Assembly: GCA_049322335.1 (NCBI GenBank)
Contig: JBMORL010000132.1
Span: 1 to 43,209 of the forward strand
Direction of reading: 5' to 3'
DNA: 43,209 nt
Origin: JBMORL01 sp049322335
GTDB lineage: Bacteria; Bacteroidota; Bacteroidia; Flavobacteriales_D; UBA2798
The first letter of the stretch is position 1. Every line of letters starts with the position of its first letter. A program made the translations under genes and the position numbers. The notes under the pieces are model-generated. The model ran no database searches, was not told the DNA's origin, and saw nothing but the letters and a program-made list of their open reading frames with translations. Shown in pieces: positions 7,562-16,132 of the stretch.

Positions 7562-8308
7562 TTATTCTGACTGCGGATCATCATGGAACTGGGTATAATG
7601 AATATGCGCATCAATTTCATTGGAATACTGGCCATTTAGCTTCACCCTCATTTTTGTATAAAATTCTCCTTTGAAAATGGGTATGGGTATTACTGCAACA
7701 GCATTTGGGAAAAAATTCGTTCCATATACACCAGTTCCGCAATAAAGCCGGAACGTATCATTAATAGGTTTCCACATCAAATTTGAATCTAAAGCTTCTA
7801 TAAATAATTTTGAATTATATTCAGAAATGTTAAAGGTGTCATTATTTTTATTGTGTAAAATCAGTGGATGACCTATGTTTTGTCGGTAATTCTGGCCTGC
7901 AAAGGGATGAATATAAATGACTTCTGTTCTGAGATACAATTCAAGCCTCCTTGGAGGCTGTATATGGAGATCTTTAAGCCACATATAAGGATACTCAAAA
8001 CTTCCCGAGGGATAATACCAGTGTAGAATTTTATATCTTTTAATATCGTAATTTTCATCTAACGTCTGGGTTAAATCGATCGTATCTTCAACAAAACCAA
8101 TAAATCTGTAAGAAAATAAATTAACAAATCGATCTATTTTATATTTGATGTCAACCGAATCTTTTCGTTTCAGCGTATCAATTTCTTTTATCGGTATTTT
8201 TGATAAATCAATATCTTTTTTGGTCTTGTTTTTTTCAGGGGTATGACAAGCAATCAAACCTGTCAGCATAAAAAGAAAAACATTATTTTTTGAAAATTTG
8301 TTCAACAT
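7562..8308 (-). CDS. Putative lipoprotein of unknown function
   Basis: I placed the start at the ATG at 8308 because it gives a short signal peptide, MLNKFSKNNVFLFMLTGLIAC, with a good lipobox (GLIAC) whose cysteine is residue 21. A longer form starting at 8359 would put 17 extra residues in front and is less likely; its start touches a 7-bp tandem repeat. The mature part of about 228 residues is rich in Lys, Asp and Tyr and recognisably resembles no family. A segment around YIHPFAGQNYRQNIGHPLILHNKNNDTFNISEYNSKLFIEAL looks like beta-strands. The gene is more AT-rich than its neighbours. It is likely anchored to a membrane facing the periplasm or cell surface. Confidence 0.7.
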   Translation of the reverse strand: MLNKFSKNNVFLFMLTGLIACHTPEKNKTKKDIDLSKIPIKEIDTLKRKDSVDIKYKIDRFVNLFSYRFIGFVEDTIDLTQTLDENYDIKRYKILHWYYPSGSFEYPYMWLKDLHIQPPRRLELYLRTEVIYIHPFAGQNYRQNIGHPLILHNKNNDTFNISEYNSKLFIEALDSNLMWKPINDTFRLYCGTGVYGTNFFPNAVAVIPIPIFKGEFYTKMRVKLNGQYSNEIDAHIHYTQFHDDPQSE

Positions 8309-8352
8309 ATCCTGTAAAACGATAAAACAATCAAAATAGTATTTGAGTTTTT

Positions 8353-8391
8353 TCATCACTCATCACTCATCACTCATCACTCATCACTCAT
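8353..8391. repeat. 7-bp tandem repeat (TCATCAC), about 5.6 copies
   Basis: Five perfect copies of TCATCAC run from 8353 to 8387, followed by a partial copy (TCAT) to 8391. It lies between the fusion-protein gene and the lipoprotein gene and touches the upstream alternative start codon of the lipoprotein (8359). A seven-base unit changes reading frame with every copy gained or lost. Confidence 0.9.
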
Positions 8392-8415
8392 GGCTCCTGC
8401 CTCTTGCCTCCCTCT

Positions 8416-9855
8416 TCACGGCTTTTGCCCCATGGCTTTCTTTATCGTTTCCCAATCCGCATAAATATATTTCCCCGCATCACCTTCCGGGAATTTGGGT
8501 TCAAAGCGGATGCCGGCCACATCGCGATAGACGCGTGACAAGGTATGCATCCACTCATCAGCACGGTAACCGACATAAATAAGATGAAAGGAATCAAGAT
8601 TTTTTTTGGCAGCTTTGTAATAAAGATCGCGTCTTATTCCCCTGCAAAAAGCATCGAATCCTTCTTCCAGCGTTTTGAATTTCCTGTTTTTCTTTCCGGG
8701 CAAAGCTTCGTAAACGGGAAGGCCGTTAGTCATCAGTTTGTTTTGCCAGTTATAGGCCATCGGGTTATTGAACCAGCGCGGAAAAGAAACGGTACCAAAT
8801 CCACTTTCGGAAATCATAATAGAAGCAAGGAACAGTGGATTGATTTGATGGCGCTGACACACTTTTACCAGCAAAGCCGACATTTTTTCAGCATCAATAA
8901 TTTCCTGTCCATCTACTTTCATTAAAAAATTAATACATTCCGGGTAATTGTCATGGAGGAAACGTGCCAGTTGTTTTGTAAATCCTTCGTCATAAAACTC
9001 CTTCCAGGGCGAACAGATTTCTGTTTCGGGGGTGGAATAAAAGGAATAGGAAGCAGTAGTATCAAATTTTATAATGGAATCGGTAATATTTTTTGCATTT
9101 CTTACACACCTGAAACCTATGTCATAATTATAATTTCCCGGTGAACTCCACGAATGATCTTTTGGAACCATCAATTCGGGATCAATAGTTCCCCAGGAAT
9201 TCCCCTTCAGCATTTTCGTTTTGTTTTCTTCTTTCCAGTCGCTGCACCAGTGCCAGTTGTTGCCGCACATATTATACAATCCGTAACTGTTTTTGTATTG
9301 CGATTTTACCGGAGCCAGTCGCCACCACTCGGTTGATTTATGTCCGTGGTCGTTATCATAATTGGCCAGTGAGTCATAAAAAATATTTCCCCAGATGAAT
9401 TTTGTTTCGCTGTTTTTTCCCGTTGCAGCCACTTCAAATTCCTGTGAAGTGGGTAAACGATAACCATTGGCATTTGTATCTGCTTCATATACCGGGTATC
9501 CCCACTGATCAAATAGTTCTGTTTTATAATATACGGGTTTCAATCCTTCACAAACGCTTCTCCAGTTACAGTAATCCACGGCATGCAGCCAGTTGATGCC
9601 CGTTACGGGTTGCACATCGATATTATAGGATTCATAGTACCAATACGCATTTTTCATTCCACCAGCACGCACATAAATTTTAAAATCTTCGTAAGTAACG
9701 GGCGTTTCATCCATGTAAAAGTTTTTCACAGAAGGATGGGAAGAGCTTACCAGTTTCATTTTTTTTATTCCATACAGCGAAGCAGGTTGCGAAAAAATAA
9801 GCTGGTGTGAAAATAAAATTACCAGCGAGGCCATATTTTTTATAAAGGAATTCAT
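8416..9855 (-). CDS. Secreted fusion: formylglycine-generating-enzyme-like (SUMF1) domain plus glucosaminidase-like domain
   Basis: This 479-residue protein begins with a signal peptide (to about FSQ, residue 23). Residues about 35-255 form an FGE/SUMF1-type domain: MDETPVTYEDFKIYV, NWLHAVDYCNW, YRLPTSQEFEVAA, NSYGLYNMCGNNWHWCSDW and IGFRCVRN are the family's landmarks. Residues about 290-450 resemble Bax/FlgJ-type N-acetylglucosaminidases (NPLFLASIMISESGFGTVSF, FNNPMAYNW, FKTLEEGFDAFCRGIRRD), with Glu in SESGFG as the likely acid. Most such FGE-like domains in Bacteroidota are non-enzymatic. I infer a periplasmic or surface protein that acts on, or binds, peptidoglycan. Its ATG overlaps the stop of the upstream membrane-protein gene by four bases (ATGA), so the two are co-translated. 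Confidence 0.82.
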   Translation of the reverse strand: MNSFIKNMASLVILFSHQLIFSQPASLYGIKKMKLVSSSHPSVKNFYMDETPVTYEDFKIYVRAGGMKNAYWYYESYNIDVQPVTGINWLHAVDYCNWRSVCEGLKPVYYKTELFDQWGYPVYEADTNANGYRLPTSQEFEVAATGKNSETKFIWGNIFYDSLANYDNDHGHKSTEWWRLAPVKSQYKNSYGLYNMCGNNWHWCSDWKEENKTKMLKGNSWGTIDPELMVPKDHSWSSPGNYNYDIGFRCVRNAKNITDSIIKFDTTASYSFYSTPETEICSPWKEFYDEGFTKQLARFLHDNYPECINFLMKVDGQEIIDAEKMSALLVKVCQRHQINPLFLASIMISESGFGTVSFPRWFNNPMAYNWQNKLMTNGLPVYEALPGKKNRKFKTLEEGFDAFCRGIRRDLYYKAAKKNLDSFHLIYVGYRADEWMHTLSRVYRDVAGIRFEPKFPEGDAGKYIYADWETIKKAMGQKP

Positions 9856-11621
9856 CGTATGCCAAAAAAATAAATTTCCATATCGTCTATCAGCATTTCT
9901 TCCTTTAGTGGATTATAAAGATACACACCCACTGTATTTCCGCAATGAAAACGATTGAAAAATGATAAGGTGTATTCCGATTCTATCCATTCTTCCGTTT
10001 TTTCCGCGGGCATTTCCTTCACCCTTACCGAAACGTAATACACAGACGAATCGTTTTGTCCGGCATGTACATCCAGCAGCAGGTTTTTTCCTCCTTCGGG
10101 TTGTATATTTTTGCGTTTCATTTTCACTTTTATCCAATATACTTCATGGTGACAGATGGCATCGGTTAATTCCAGTTTTTCTCCGTAAGGAAATTCTTTT
10201 CCTGCTGTGTTCAGTATTCCTCCCGGTTCGTTCTCAAAATGATGAATGGTATGCATCAATGTGTCCATCCCTTTGGGTGAATAAGGCTGAATGCAGGTTA
10301 TGCCACCGAAACAATTTTGATATTCTTTACCTGTCTTTAAAAACACATACCAGAACTTTTCTCCATTCATTGCATTGGGATTGATGATGCGAAAATAATA
10401 CTGATAACTGTAAATAAAATTCACGGGTAGGCAAACGAAAAAAAGAAAGAACAATACATATTTTTTAATTGTAGAAGAGGCCACCTCCGAAATAATAAAA
10501 GCCAGCAACAGGATAAAAAATAAAAAAACATCAACGGCCGCGCGAATACCTAATCCTTCTCCGTAATACCAGCACCACCACGAACTGATCACGTAAAAGA
10601 AAATGATAAAAAACAAAGCCATCCAGCCGAACTGCCATTTGTTTTTTCTGAATAAAAAATAAAATCCCGCGCAGCTCAAAAATACCAGCGGACAATAAAT
10701 GAACAAGCCGTAATTGTAACTTAGCAAAACATCAAAAACATGAGGATTGGAAAAATTAAATCCTTCATTGGCATACGACCATACTATCCAGTCACCGGTT
10801 TGTTCGTGCCACGAAACACATTGAAGAAAAACAGGAAGAATGGAAATAACAATTCCTGTGACCAGAGTTTTTTTATGCAGTTGTAATAACGAACGAAAAG
10901 TAGATTGGATGTGCGAAAAATTTTGAAAGAAAACAGGAGCGAGCAACAGGATAATAATATTCACCGGGCGGATGACAGCTATAAAAGAAAAAGCGGGTAA
11001 CACTAACAATACATCCGATTTTTTAAATGATCCTTTTGCAATGCGCGACACGTGGTAAAAAAACCATGCAATAGAAAAGAATGAATAGACGTGCGAAAAA
11101 GCCCCGTAAATAATCACATAATGCATCAGGGTGGAGCCAAACGCGAAAAGCAAAACAAGCAAGGCCACCTGGTGTTGTTTCAGGTTAAATTGCATCAGCA
11201 AAATGCGGCTGATAAACCATAGGGAAATTAAAAAATAAAAAAGAGCTCCTCCGGCAACGGCTAACTGGAATGCTCCTTCATAACCATTGGGTTGCTGACC
11301 TTTTAAAATATAATACAATCTTGCAGTGACGAAAAACGGGCTTTGCAATAAAGCCGTTCCGATATAATATTTGTTTAGCGTATCCCCTTTATAATGTACA
11401 TTAAAGGTCGGATCAAACTGATTTTTCTCTTTATGTCCATCAATAAAATACCGGGGCAGGTAATCATAATAACCCAGTGCATCACTGCAGATAACAGGTT
11501 TGTGTTTCCACCATTCGGGTTGTGCGTTCCAGCGATAGTTTAGAAAGAGAATAAAATAAGAAAGGGCAACAAACAAAATTGCAAGTTCAACAATTCTATT
11601 TGTGCCCTTTTTCAAGAACAA
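9852..11621 (-). CDS. Polytopic membrane protein, GT-C glycosyltransferase-like
   Basis: This 589-residue protein has about 10-11 hydrophobic segments in residues 10-410 and a soluble C-terminal part of about 170 residues. The first periplasmic loop contains SDALGYYDYLPRYF and, later, TLNKYYIGTALLQSPFF. This resembles the acidic first loop of GT-C fold enzymes (PMT/ArnT-like), which take sugars from lipid-linked donors. The repeated helix pattern and the AFSHVYSFF segment fit the uncharacterised GT-C-like family of Bacteroidota. The start is a TTG at 11621; no ATG is available. It begins 14 bases after the HNH gene and overlaps the SUMF1/glucosaminidase gene at its end. The enzyme activity is an inference from topology. 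Confidence 0.65.
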   Translation of the reverse strand: MFLKKGTNRIVELAILFVALSYFILFLNYRWNAQPEWWKHKPVICSDALGYYDYLPRYFIDGHKEKNQFDPTFNVHYKGDTLNKYYIGTALLQSPFFVTARLYYILKGQQPNGYEGAFQLAVAGGALFYFLISLWFISRILLMQFNLKQHQVALLVLLFAFGSTLMHYVIIYGAFSHVYSFFSIAWFFYHVSRIAKGSFKKSDVLLVLPAFSFIAVIRPVNIIILLLAPVFFQNFSHIQSTFRSLLQLHKKTLVTGIVISILPVFLQCVSWHEQTGDWIVWSYANEGFNFSNPHVFDVLLSYNYGLFIYCPLVFLSCAGFYFLFRKNKWQFGWMALFFIIFFYVISSWWCWYYGEGLGIRAAVDVFLFFILLLAFIISEVASSTIKKYVLFFLFFVCLPVNFIYSYQYYFRIINPNAMNGEKFWYVFLKTGKEYQNCFGGITCIQPYSPKGMDTLMHTIHHFENEPGGILNTAGKEFPYGEKLELTDAICHHEVYWIKVKMKRKNIQPEGGKNLLLDVHAGQNDSSVYYVSVRVKEMPAEKTEEWIESEYTLSFFNRFHCGNTVGVYLYNPLKEEMLIDDMEIYFFGIR

Positions 11622-11635
11622 AATAAAAAACCGGC

Positions 11636-12199
11636 CTATTTAATGTGGCTCCAGTTTTCTCCTGATTTAATACGATACAATTGCATCTCAGAAATTTTGA
11701 ACTGATTGGCAATTTGTTTTAATGTTTTAGAACGGTTTTTGGCATTGATCTGCTTTTTCAGATTTTTTACCTGAGCAGCAGTAAGTTTTAAACCTACAGT
11801 GGGCTTAATTTTCGCTCTTTCTTTGCGGGCTCTTTTCACTGCGGGGCTGGCCTGGTGATGAGACACCATGTCATCCTGTGTTACCCATTTAAGATTTTTG
11901 TAGTGGTTGTTTTTCTTGTTGTGGTCAACGTGAATAACCCATGCTTTGGATTTAGAATGTCCGCCAACAAAATTTTCGGCAACCAGACGGTGATAAAACA
12001 ATGTTTTATACTCACCACCGGGACGGCAGGAAAAAGTAGGATAACCTTCTACTGAAGAACCTTTCAGTAAACGGCCATCATCATACTTGTTGGTGAAGCT
12101 AATCATTCTGCCATAGTTGGAAATGGCATAGCGCAATTTCAAAAGACCCTTTTTAAATTTGATCTCCTTGAATTGCTCGCCTTGTAGTTTTTTGATCAT
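11636..12199 (-). CDS. HNH endonuclease with NUMOD-like N-terminus and C-terminal helix-turn-helix
   Basis: In this 187-residue protein, the N-terminal YAISNYGRMISF is a NUMOD4-type motif (y.vSn.G.v.s), typical of homing-endonuclease-like proteins. The HNH core follows at about residues 66-108: FYHRLVAENFVGG, then VIHVDHNKKNNHYKNLKWVT, with His93 and the Asn of NNHYKNL as expected catalytic or metal residues. A basic C-terminal region (KRARKERAKIKP) leads into a helix-turn-helix (LKQIANQFKISEMQLYRIKSG). Such free-standing HNH genes are common in phages, introns and Bacteroidota chromosomes. No intron or intein is visible next to it. The gene lies downstream of metK on the same strand and ahead of the GT-C-like gene. 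Confidence 0.85.
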   Translation of the reverse strand: MIKKLQGEQFKEIKFKKGLLKLRYAISNYGRMISFTNKYDDGRLLKGSSVEGYPTFSCRPGGEYKTLFYHRLVAENFVGGHSKSKAWVIHVDHNKKNNHYKNLKWVTQDDMVSHHQASPAVKRARKERAKIKPTVGLKLTAAQVKNLKKQINAKNRSKTLKQIANQFKISEMQLYRIKSGENWSHIK

Positions 12200-12339
12200 A
12201 GCTATAAATTTTTGGTCAGTAAATATAGAAAAAATTTAATTCCTAACTAATTAAAGCCTTTAGCAATAAATTTTTTTTTCCTTCTGCCCCGGACAACCTT
12301 TTACCCTCCATAACCAGTCCTGCTAAGGTCTCTACCCCG

Positions 12340-13596
12340 TTATTTCAGACCAAATTCCTTGCGGATTCTGTCTTTATAGTCATCCTTTTCCCACGGGAAA
12401 AGCTCTACCTGTACCTTTTTCTCGCTCTTTTTACCCTTATTGAAGACTTTGGTAATGACTTTCGATTCTCTTCCCATGTGTCCATAGGCTGCGGTTTCGC
12501 TGTAAATAGGGGTTCTCAGCTTAAAACGCTGCTCAATAGCATAAGGCCGCATATCAAAGAGTTTCCCGATTTTTTTGGCTATCTCCCCGTCATTCATGCT
12601 TACTTTAGAAGTACCATAGGTATTTACATAAAGCCCCACCGGCTGTGCTACTCCGATAGCATAAGCTACCTGAACCAGCACTTCATCACATAAACCTGCT
12701 GCCACCATATTGCGGGCAATATGACGGGTAGCATAGGCAGCCGAACGGTCTACTTTGCTGGGATCTTTCCCCGAAAACGCTCCGCCTCCATGAGCACCTT
12801 TTCCGCCATAGGTATCAACAATAATCTTTCTTCCTGTTAACCCGGTATCGCCATGCGGCCCACCTATTACAAATTTCCCGGTGGGGTTAACATGGTATTT
12901 AATTTTGTCGTTAAAAAGGGCCTGTACACGTTTGGGAAGTTTTTTCATTACCCGCGGGATAAGGATGTTGATTACATCATCCTTGATCTTTTTCAGCATG
13001 TCGGAATCCTTACCGAAATTATCGTGCTGCGTGGAAATAACAATAGTATCAATGCGAACCGGGCGATTGTGATCGTCATATTCAATCGTTACCTGCGATT
13101 TGGCATCGGGGCGAAGGTAGGTCATTACTTTTCCTTCATTGCGGATAACGGAAAGTTCCCTTAAAAGCAAATGAGCCAGTTCCAGTGGAAGCGGCATATA
13201 ATTATCTGTCTCGCGGCAGGCATATCCAAACATCATTCCCTGGTCGCCAGCTCCCTGGTCTTCTTTCTTTTTGCGTTCTACTCCCTGGTTGATATCGGAT
13301 GATTGTTCGTGGATTGCTGAAAGAATACCGCATGAATTGGCTTCAAACATGTATTCGGCTTTGGTATACCCGATCTTTTTGATCACATCGCGGGCGATAT
13401 CCTGAACATCAAGATAGGCTTGTGATTTTACTTCCCCGGCAAGACATACCTGCCCGGTAGTAACCAGTGTTTCGCAAGCCACCTTCGAATCGGGATCGTA
13501 GGCGAGAAAATGATCAATGAGCGCGTCAGATATCTGGTCGGCTACTTTGTCGGGGTGTCCTTCTGAAACGGACTCGGAAGTGAAGAGGTAAGGCAT
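12340..13596 (-). CDS. metK: S-adenosylmethionine synthetase (methionine adenosyltransferase)
   Basis: This cytoplasmic enzyme makes S-adenosylmethionine from methionine and ATP, with release of phosphate and pyrophosphate. The family landmarks are all present: GHPDK (13-17), GAGDQG (115-120), and the glycine-rich loop GGGAFSGKD (270-278), followed by DRSAAYATRHIARNMVAAGL. The 418-residue length is typical of Bacteroidota MetK, slightly longer than in E. coli because of the C-terminal KKVQVELFPWEKDDYKDRIRKEFGLK. The start at 13596 is fixed by the conserved N-terminus MPYLFTSESVSEGHPDK. A Bacteroidota-type promoter (TTTG-N21-TACTTTTG) ends 19 bases upstream, leaving too little leader for a SAM riboswitch. 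Confidence 0.98.
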   Translation of the reverse strand: MPYLFTSESVSEGHPDKVADQISDALIDHFLAYDPDSKVACETLVTTGQVCLAGEVKSQAYLDVQDIARDVIKKIGYTKAEYMFEANSCGILSAIHEQSSDINQGVERKKKEDQGAGDQGMMFGYACRETDNYMPLPLELAHLLLRELSVIRNEGKVMTYLRPDAKSQVTIEYDDHNRPVRIDTIVISTQHDNFGKDSDMLKKIKDDVINILIPRVMKKLPKRVQALFNDKIKYHVNPTGKFVIGGPHGDTGLTGRKIIVDTYGGKGAHGGGAFSGKDPSKVDRSAAYATRHIARNMVAAGLCDEVLVQVAYAIGVAQPVGLYVNTYGTSKVSMNDGEIAKKIGKLFDMRPYAIEQRFKLRTPIYSETAAYGHMGRESKVITKVFNKGKKSEKKVQVELFPWEKDDYKDRIRKEFGLK

Positions 13597-13615
13597 AAGT
13601 GTTTTTTTGAGCGTA

Positions 13616-13648
13616 CAAAAGTAGAAAAATATCCGCTAAAAAAACAAA
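13616..13648 (-). promoter_or_regulatory. metK promoter, Bacteroidota type (TTTG-N21-TACTTTTG)
   Basis: On the minus strand the -7 box TACTTTTG (13616-13623) matches TAnnTTTG exactly, and the -33 box TTTG (13645-13648) lies 21 bases upstream. The -33 box sits inside the T tract of the upstream gene's terminator. Transcription would start roughly 10-13 bases before the metK ATG. Confidence 0.65.
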
Positions 13649-13675
13649 ACCCGCTGCAGGTTAAAACAGCGGGTT
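13637..13675 (-). terminator. Rho-independent terminator after the choice-of-anchor L gene
   Basis: The stem AACCCGCTG / CAGCGGGTT (13648-13656 with 13667-13675) has nine base pairs and a 10-base loop. On the minus strand it is followed by a T-rich tract (complement of 13637-13647). It lies 19 bases after the stop of the 716-residue protein gene and just before the metK promoter. Confidence 0.85.
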
Positions 13676-13694
13676 AAAAATAACGGCAAGAGAG

Positions 13695-15845
13695 TTATTT
13701 GCTTCCCAATATCGTCACATTACCATTATACTCCTGTGCATCAGGGTCGGTTTTCTTCAGGATGTAGTAATATACCCCGTCAGAAACTCCGTCTCCATTC
13801 CAGTTGTTAAGGTAGCTGCTGCTTTCAAAAACTATCTGTCCCCAGCGGTTGTAAACAATCAGTATAGAATTGGGGTGGTATTCCAGGTTGTCGATGTAAA
13901 AAACATCGTTTATCCCGTCACCGTTAGGAGAAAACACATTGGGAATAGTAATCTCGCAGGGATTCATCACCACGTTGGCTGTATCACTGTCGGTATTACC
14001 GCATTGATCAATCACGCCCACCACATATATCCCGGTGAGAGCATCCGGCACAGTAGCCGAACCGTTCGCCTGATTCACTGTAATCGTTCCCGATCCTGTC
14101 CAGGCATATACATATCCTCCCGCGCCACCCGAAACAACCGAAGTGAGCATAATGGGTTCTTCCATACAACCGGTAACATCAGGAGCTGCAATCTGCAGGT
14201 TGTAAACCGGAACATTCACCGTTACATTCACCGTAGAGTCCATTCCGCAGTTGTCGGTAACTGTAAATGTGTAGGTAGTAGTTACATTGGGAGAAACGGT
14301 TGTCGTAGTGTCGGTATCAGCATTACTCCACAGGTAAGAATAAGGACTAAATCCTCCGCTGCTCACTGTAGCTAACAATACAGCATTATCTCCGGGGCAG
14401 ACAATAGACGTGTCACTGGTATTGATAACAAAAGGGACAAAGACGGGGACCGTGACAAGTACCGTATCCGTTCCACTCATTCCGCACAAATCCGAGACCG
14501 TTAAATAATATTCTGTTGTAATTAATGGCGAGACGGTTACCGAAGGACTGGTATTTCCCGTACTCCACGAATAATCGTAAGGCTGATATCCACCTGTACC
14601 GCTTCCATTAAGCGTAATGTTGTCTCCCGGGCAAATGGAGGTTTGATCGGGCCCGGCATTGGCTGTTACGGCTGTGGGGTCAAATATCAGGAGAGTAGCT
14701 ACTTCCGGTATCGTATCTCCGCAGGCCGTTATAGTGTAAACAGTAATAATCAGTGTATCTACTCCTTCTGTCAATGCATCAGCAAAAGGACTTACCTGTA
14801 ATATCACAGTATCTTCCCCGATATTGAAAGAGATACTGTCAGGGATAAAGGTGTAATCGGTTCCATTGATAGCATCTCCGCCAATCCCCAGGCCGATAGT
14901 AAGCTGGGTGGTGGTATCGGGACGAGTGAAATAAAAAATTGCGTCAGATGTACATCCTTCTACAATGGTAGTATCGCCAGTTACAGTGGAAACCGAAACA
15001 TCTACTCCCTGCGAAGTAAAGCTTCCTCCTTCAAGAAATACTCCCGAATCAAAAATACCGTCACCCGCATCACCGATAGCAAGTTTTATATGATATTGTT
15101 GTCCGCATTGAACGGCTCCGCGTGCTTCCAGTACAACGGTAAATCCGTCATATTGCACACTGTTTTGTGTATTGGTTCCGGCATAAAATACATTGTAGCT
15201 GGCCCAGTTGGGGTCGATAGCTGCACAGTTTCCTGCAAATCCGTTGGCTCCTGCTACTCCCAGGTTAACCGTATTGATGGAAACCGGGGTTGATGTTCCG
15301 GGGATGATGGCAATGTTGATCGCTCCATTGGTATAAGGTCCTGTTATCCCGGGGCCGCTAAGGAAAAATCCAAAAGCATCGTTTACCGATCCGCAAACGT
15401 ATTCGTCATATTCTTCGGAAGAAAAAACATACCGGAATTTTACAGAATCTCCAATAGGAATAAAGTCGAACTCCAGGATCGCTTCATCATAAATCTGGTT
15501 AGGTGTTATGGCCTGCAGATCCGGATCCGTTCCGGGAATTCCGCCTCCGCCAAGTGTAGCACTTCCGGAATTATTGGGCCCTACTGCTACCTGCACGTCA
15601 CCCGACCCCATAATCACTCCATTGGCAAGTCCGATGTTGGAGGCCGTTCCGTCAAAACTACCCACGGTATTACTTACTGAAGTTGCAGGAGCGCCATTAA
15701 GTGTTACGTTGCTTATGGTTACACCGGCTCCCGCCAAAACGTTTTGTACCAGCCAGGTGGGAGTGTTGGTGGTATTATCAACTACCAGTTGCGAAAATCC
15801 GCAAAATGGCAAAAGGGTAAATGAAAGTAGGATGAGTTTTCTCAT
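13695..15845 (-). CDS. Choice-of-anchor L domain protein with PKD/SprB-like repeats and T9SS type B sorting domain
   Basis: This 716-residue protein has a signal peptide (MRKLILLSFTLLPFCGFSQ). Residues about 20-280 form a choice-of-anchor L domain: LVQNVLAGAGVTISNVTLNG, then ILEFDFIPIGDSVKFRYVFSSEEYDEYV, NDAFGFFLSGPG, and YDGFTVVLEARGAVQCGQQYHIKLAIGDAGDGIFDSGVFLE. A Calx-beta-like stretch follows (about 290-390), then three PKD/SprB-type repeats with YSW or YLW and VTVSP motifs (about 390-620). The C-terminal 85 residues are a type B T9SS domain (IPNVFSPNGDGINDVF, IVYNRWGQIVFES, DGVYYYIL). It should be exported across the outer membrane as an adhesin-like surface protein. It is 40 percent longer than, and closely related in plan to, the protein at 21081-22697. 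A TGCAAC-N18-GTCT promoter-like element lies 25 bases upstream. Confidence 0.93.
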   Translation of the reverse strand: MRKLILLSFTLLPFCGFSQLVVDNTTNTPTWLVQNVLAGAGVTISNVTLNGAPATSVSNTVGSFDGTASNIGLANGVIMGSGDVQVAVGPNNSGSATLGGGGIPGTDPDLQAITPNQIYDEAILEFDFIPIGDSVKFRYVFSSEEYDEYVCGSVNDAFGFFLSGPGITGPYTNGAINIAIIPGTSTPVSINTVNLGVAGANGFAGNCAAIDPNWASYNVFYAGTNTQNSVQYDGFTVVLEARGAVQCGQQYHIKLAIGDAGDGIFDSGVFLEGGSFTSQGVDVSVSTVTGDTTIVEGCTSDAIFYFTRPDTTTQLTIGLGIGGDAINGTDYTFIPDSISFNIGEDTVILQVSPFADALTEGVDTLIITVYTITACGDTIPEVATLLIFDPTAVTANAGPDQTSICPGDNITLNGSGTGGYQPYDYSWSTGNTSPSVTVSPLITTEYYLTVSDLCGMSGTDTVLVTVPVFVPFVINTSDTSIVCPGDNAVLLATVSSGGFSPYSYLWSNADTDTTTTVSPNVTTTYTFTVTDNCGMDSTVNVTVNVPVYNLQIAAPDVTGCMEEPIMLTSVVSGGAGGYVYAWTGSGTITVNQANGSATVPDALTGIYVVGVIDQCGNTDSDTANVVMNPCEITIPNVFSPNGDGINDVFYIDNLEYHPNSILIVYNRWGQIVFESSSYLNNWNGDGVSDGVYYYILKKTDPDAQEYNGNVTILGSK

Positions 15846-15869
15846 GATAGGCTTATTTGGTAGAATGAT

Positions 15870-15899
15870 AGACTAAAATTAGCCATAATCGGTTGCATG
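15870..15899 (-). promoter_or_regulatory. Putative ECF-type promoter TGCAAC-N18-GTCT (choice-of-anchor L gene)
   Basis: On the minus strand CATGCAAC (15892-15899) is followed, 18 bases after GCAAC, by GTCT (15870-15873), preceded by TTTTA. The same arrangement occurs before the other two type-B T9SS genes at 22719-22748 and 20543-20570. GTCT lies 25 bases before the ATG. The AAC at -35 and GTC at -10 are typical of ECF sigma promoters. Confidence 0.55.
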
Positions 15900-16097
15900 G
15901 GAATGACACAGGTTAAAATAATAACAAAGTGCAGATTTTTTTTGAAGAAAAATCAGCGAAAAAGGGTTACGTGCCATTGAAATGGAACATTTTCTGCCAA
16001 AGTTCACGTCAGCAGCAAAAAGGAGGGGTTCTATAAAAGTGGTGCCTAAAATTAGACATGGGCCTGAAAGTAGACTAAGTATATCAAGACATCGAAA

Positions 16098-16132
16098 ACA
16101 AAACGGGCGGGCATTTTTTCCGCCCGTTTTGT
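16098..16132 (-). terminator. Strong hairpin terminator after the S74/T9SS gene
   Basis: The 13-bp perfect stem ACAAAACGGGCGG / CCGCCCGTTTTGT (16098-16110 with 16120-16132) has a nine-base loop. On the minus strand the 3' side runs into TTTTGTTTTC, which supplies the T tract. It begins 22 bases downstream of the stop codon at 16155. Confidence 0.85.

Noticed and set aside
11636..12199. Intron- or intein-encoded homing endonuclease
   Set aside because: The HNH gene is free-standing between complete genes, and metK has no insertion.
13597..13694. SAM riboswitch before metK
   Set aside because: The leader after the predicted promoter is only about 13 bases, and the one hairpin here is the upstream gene's terminator.
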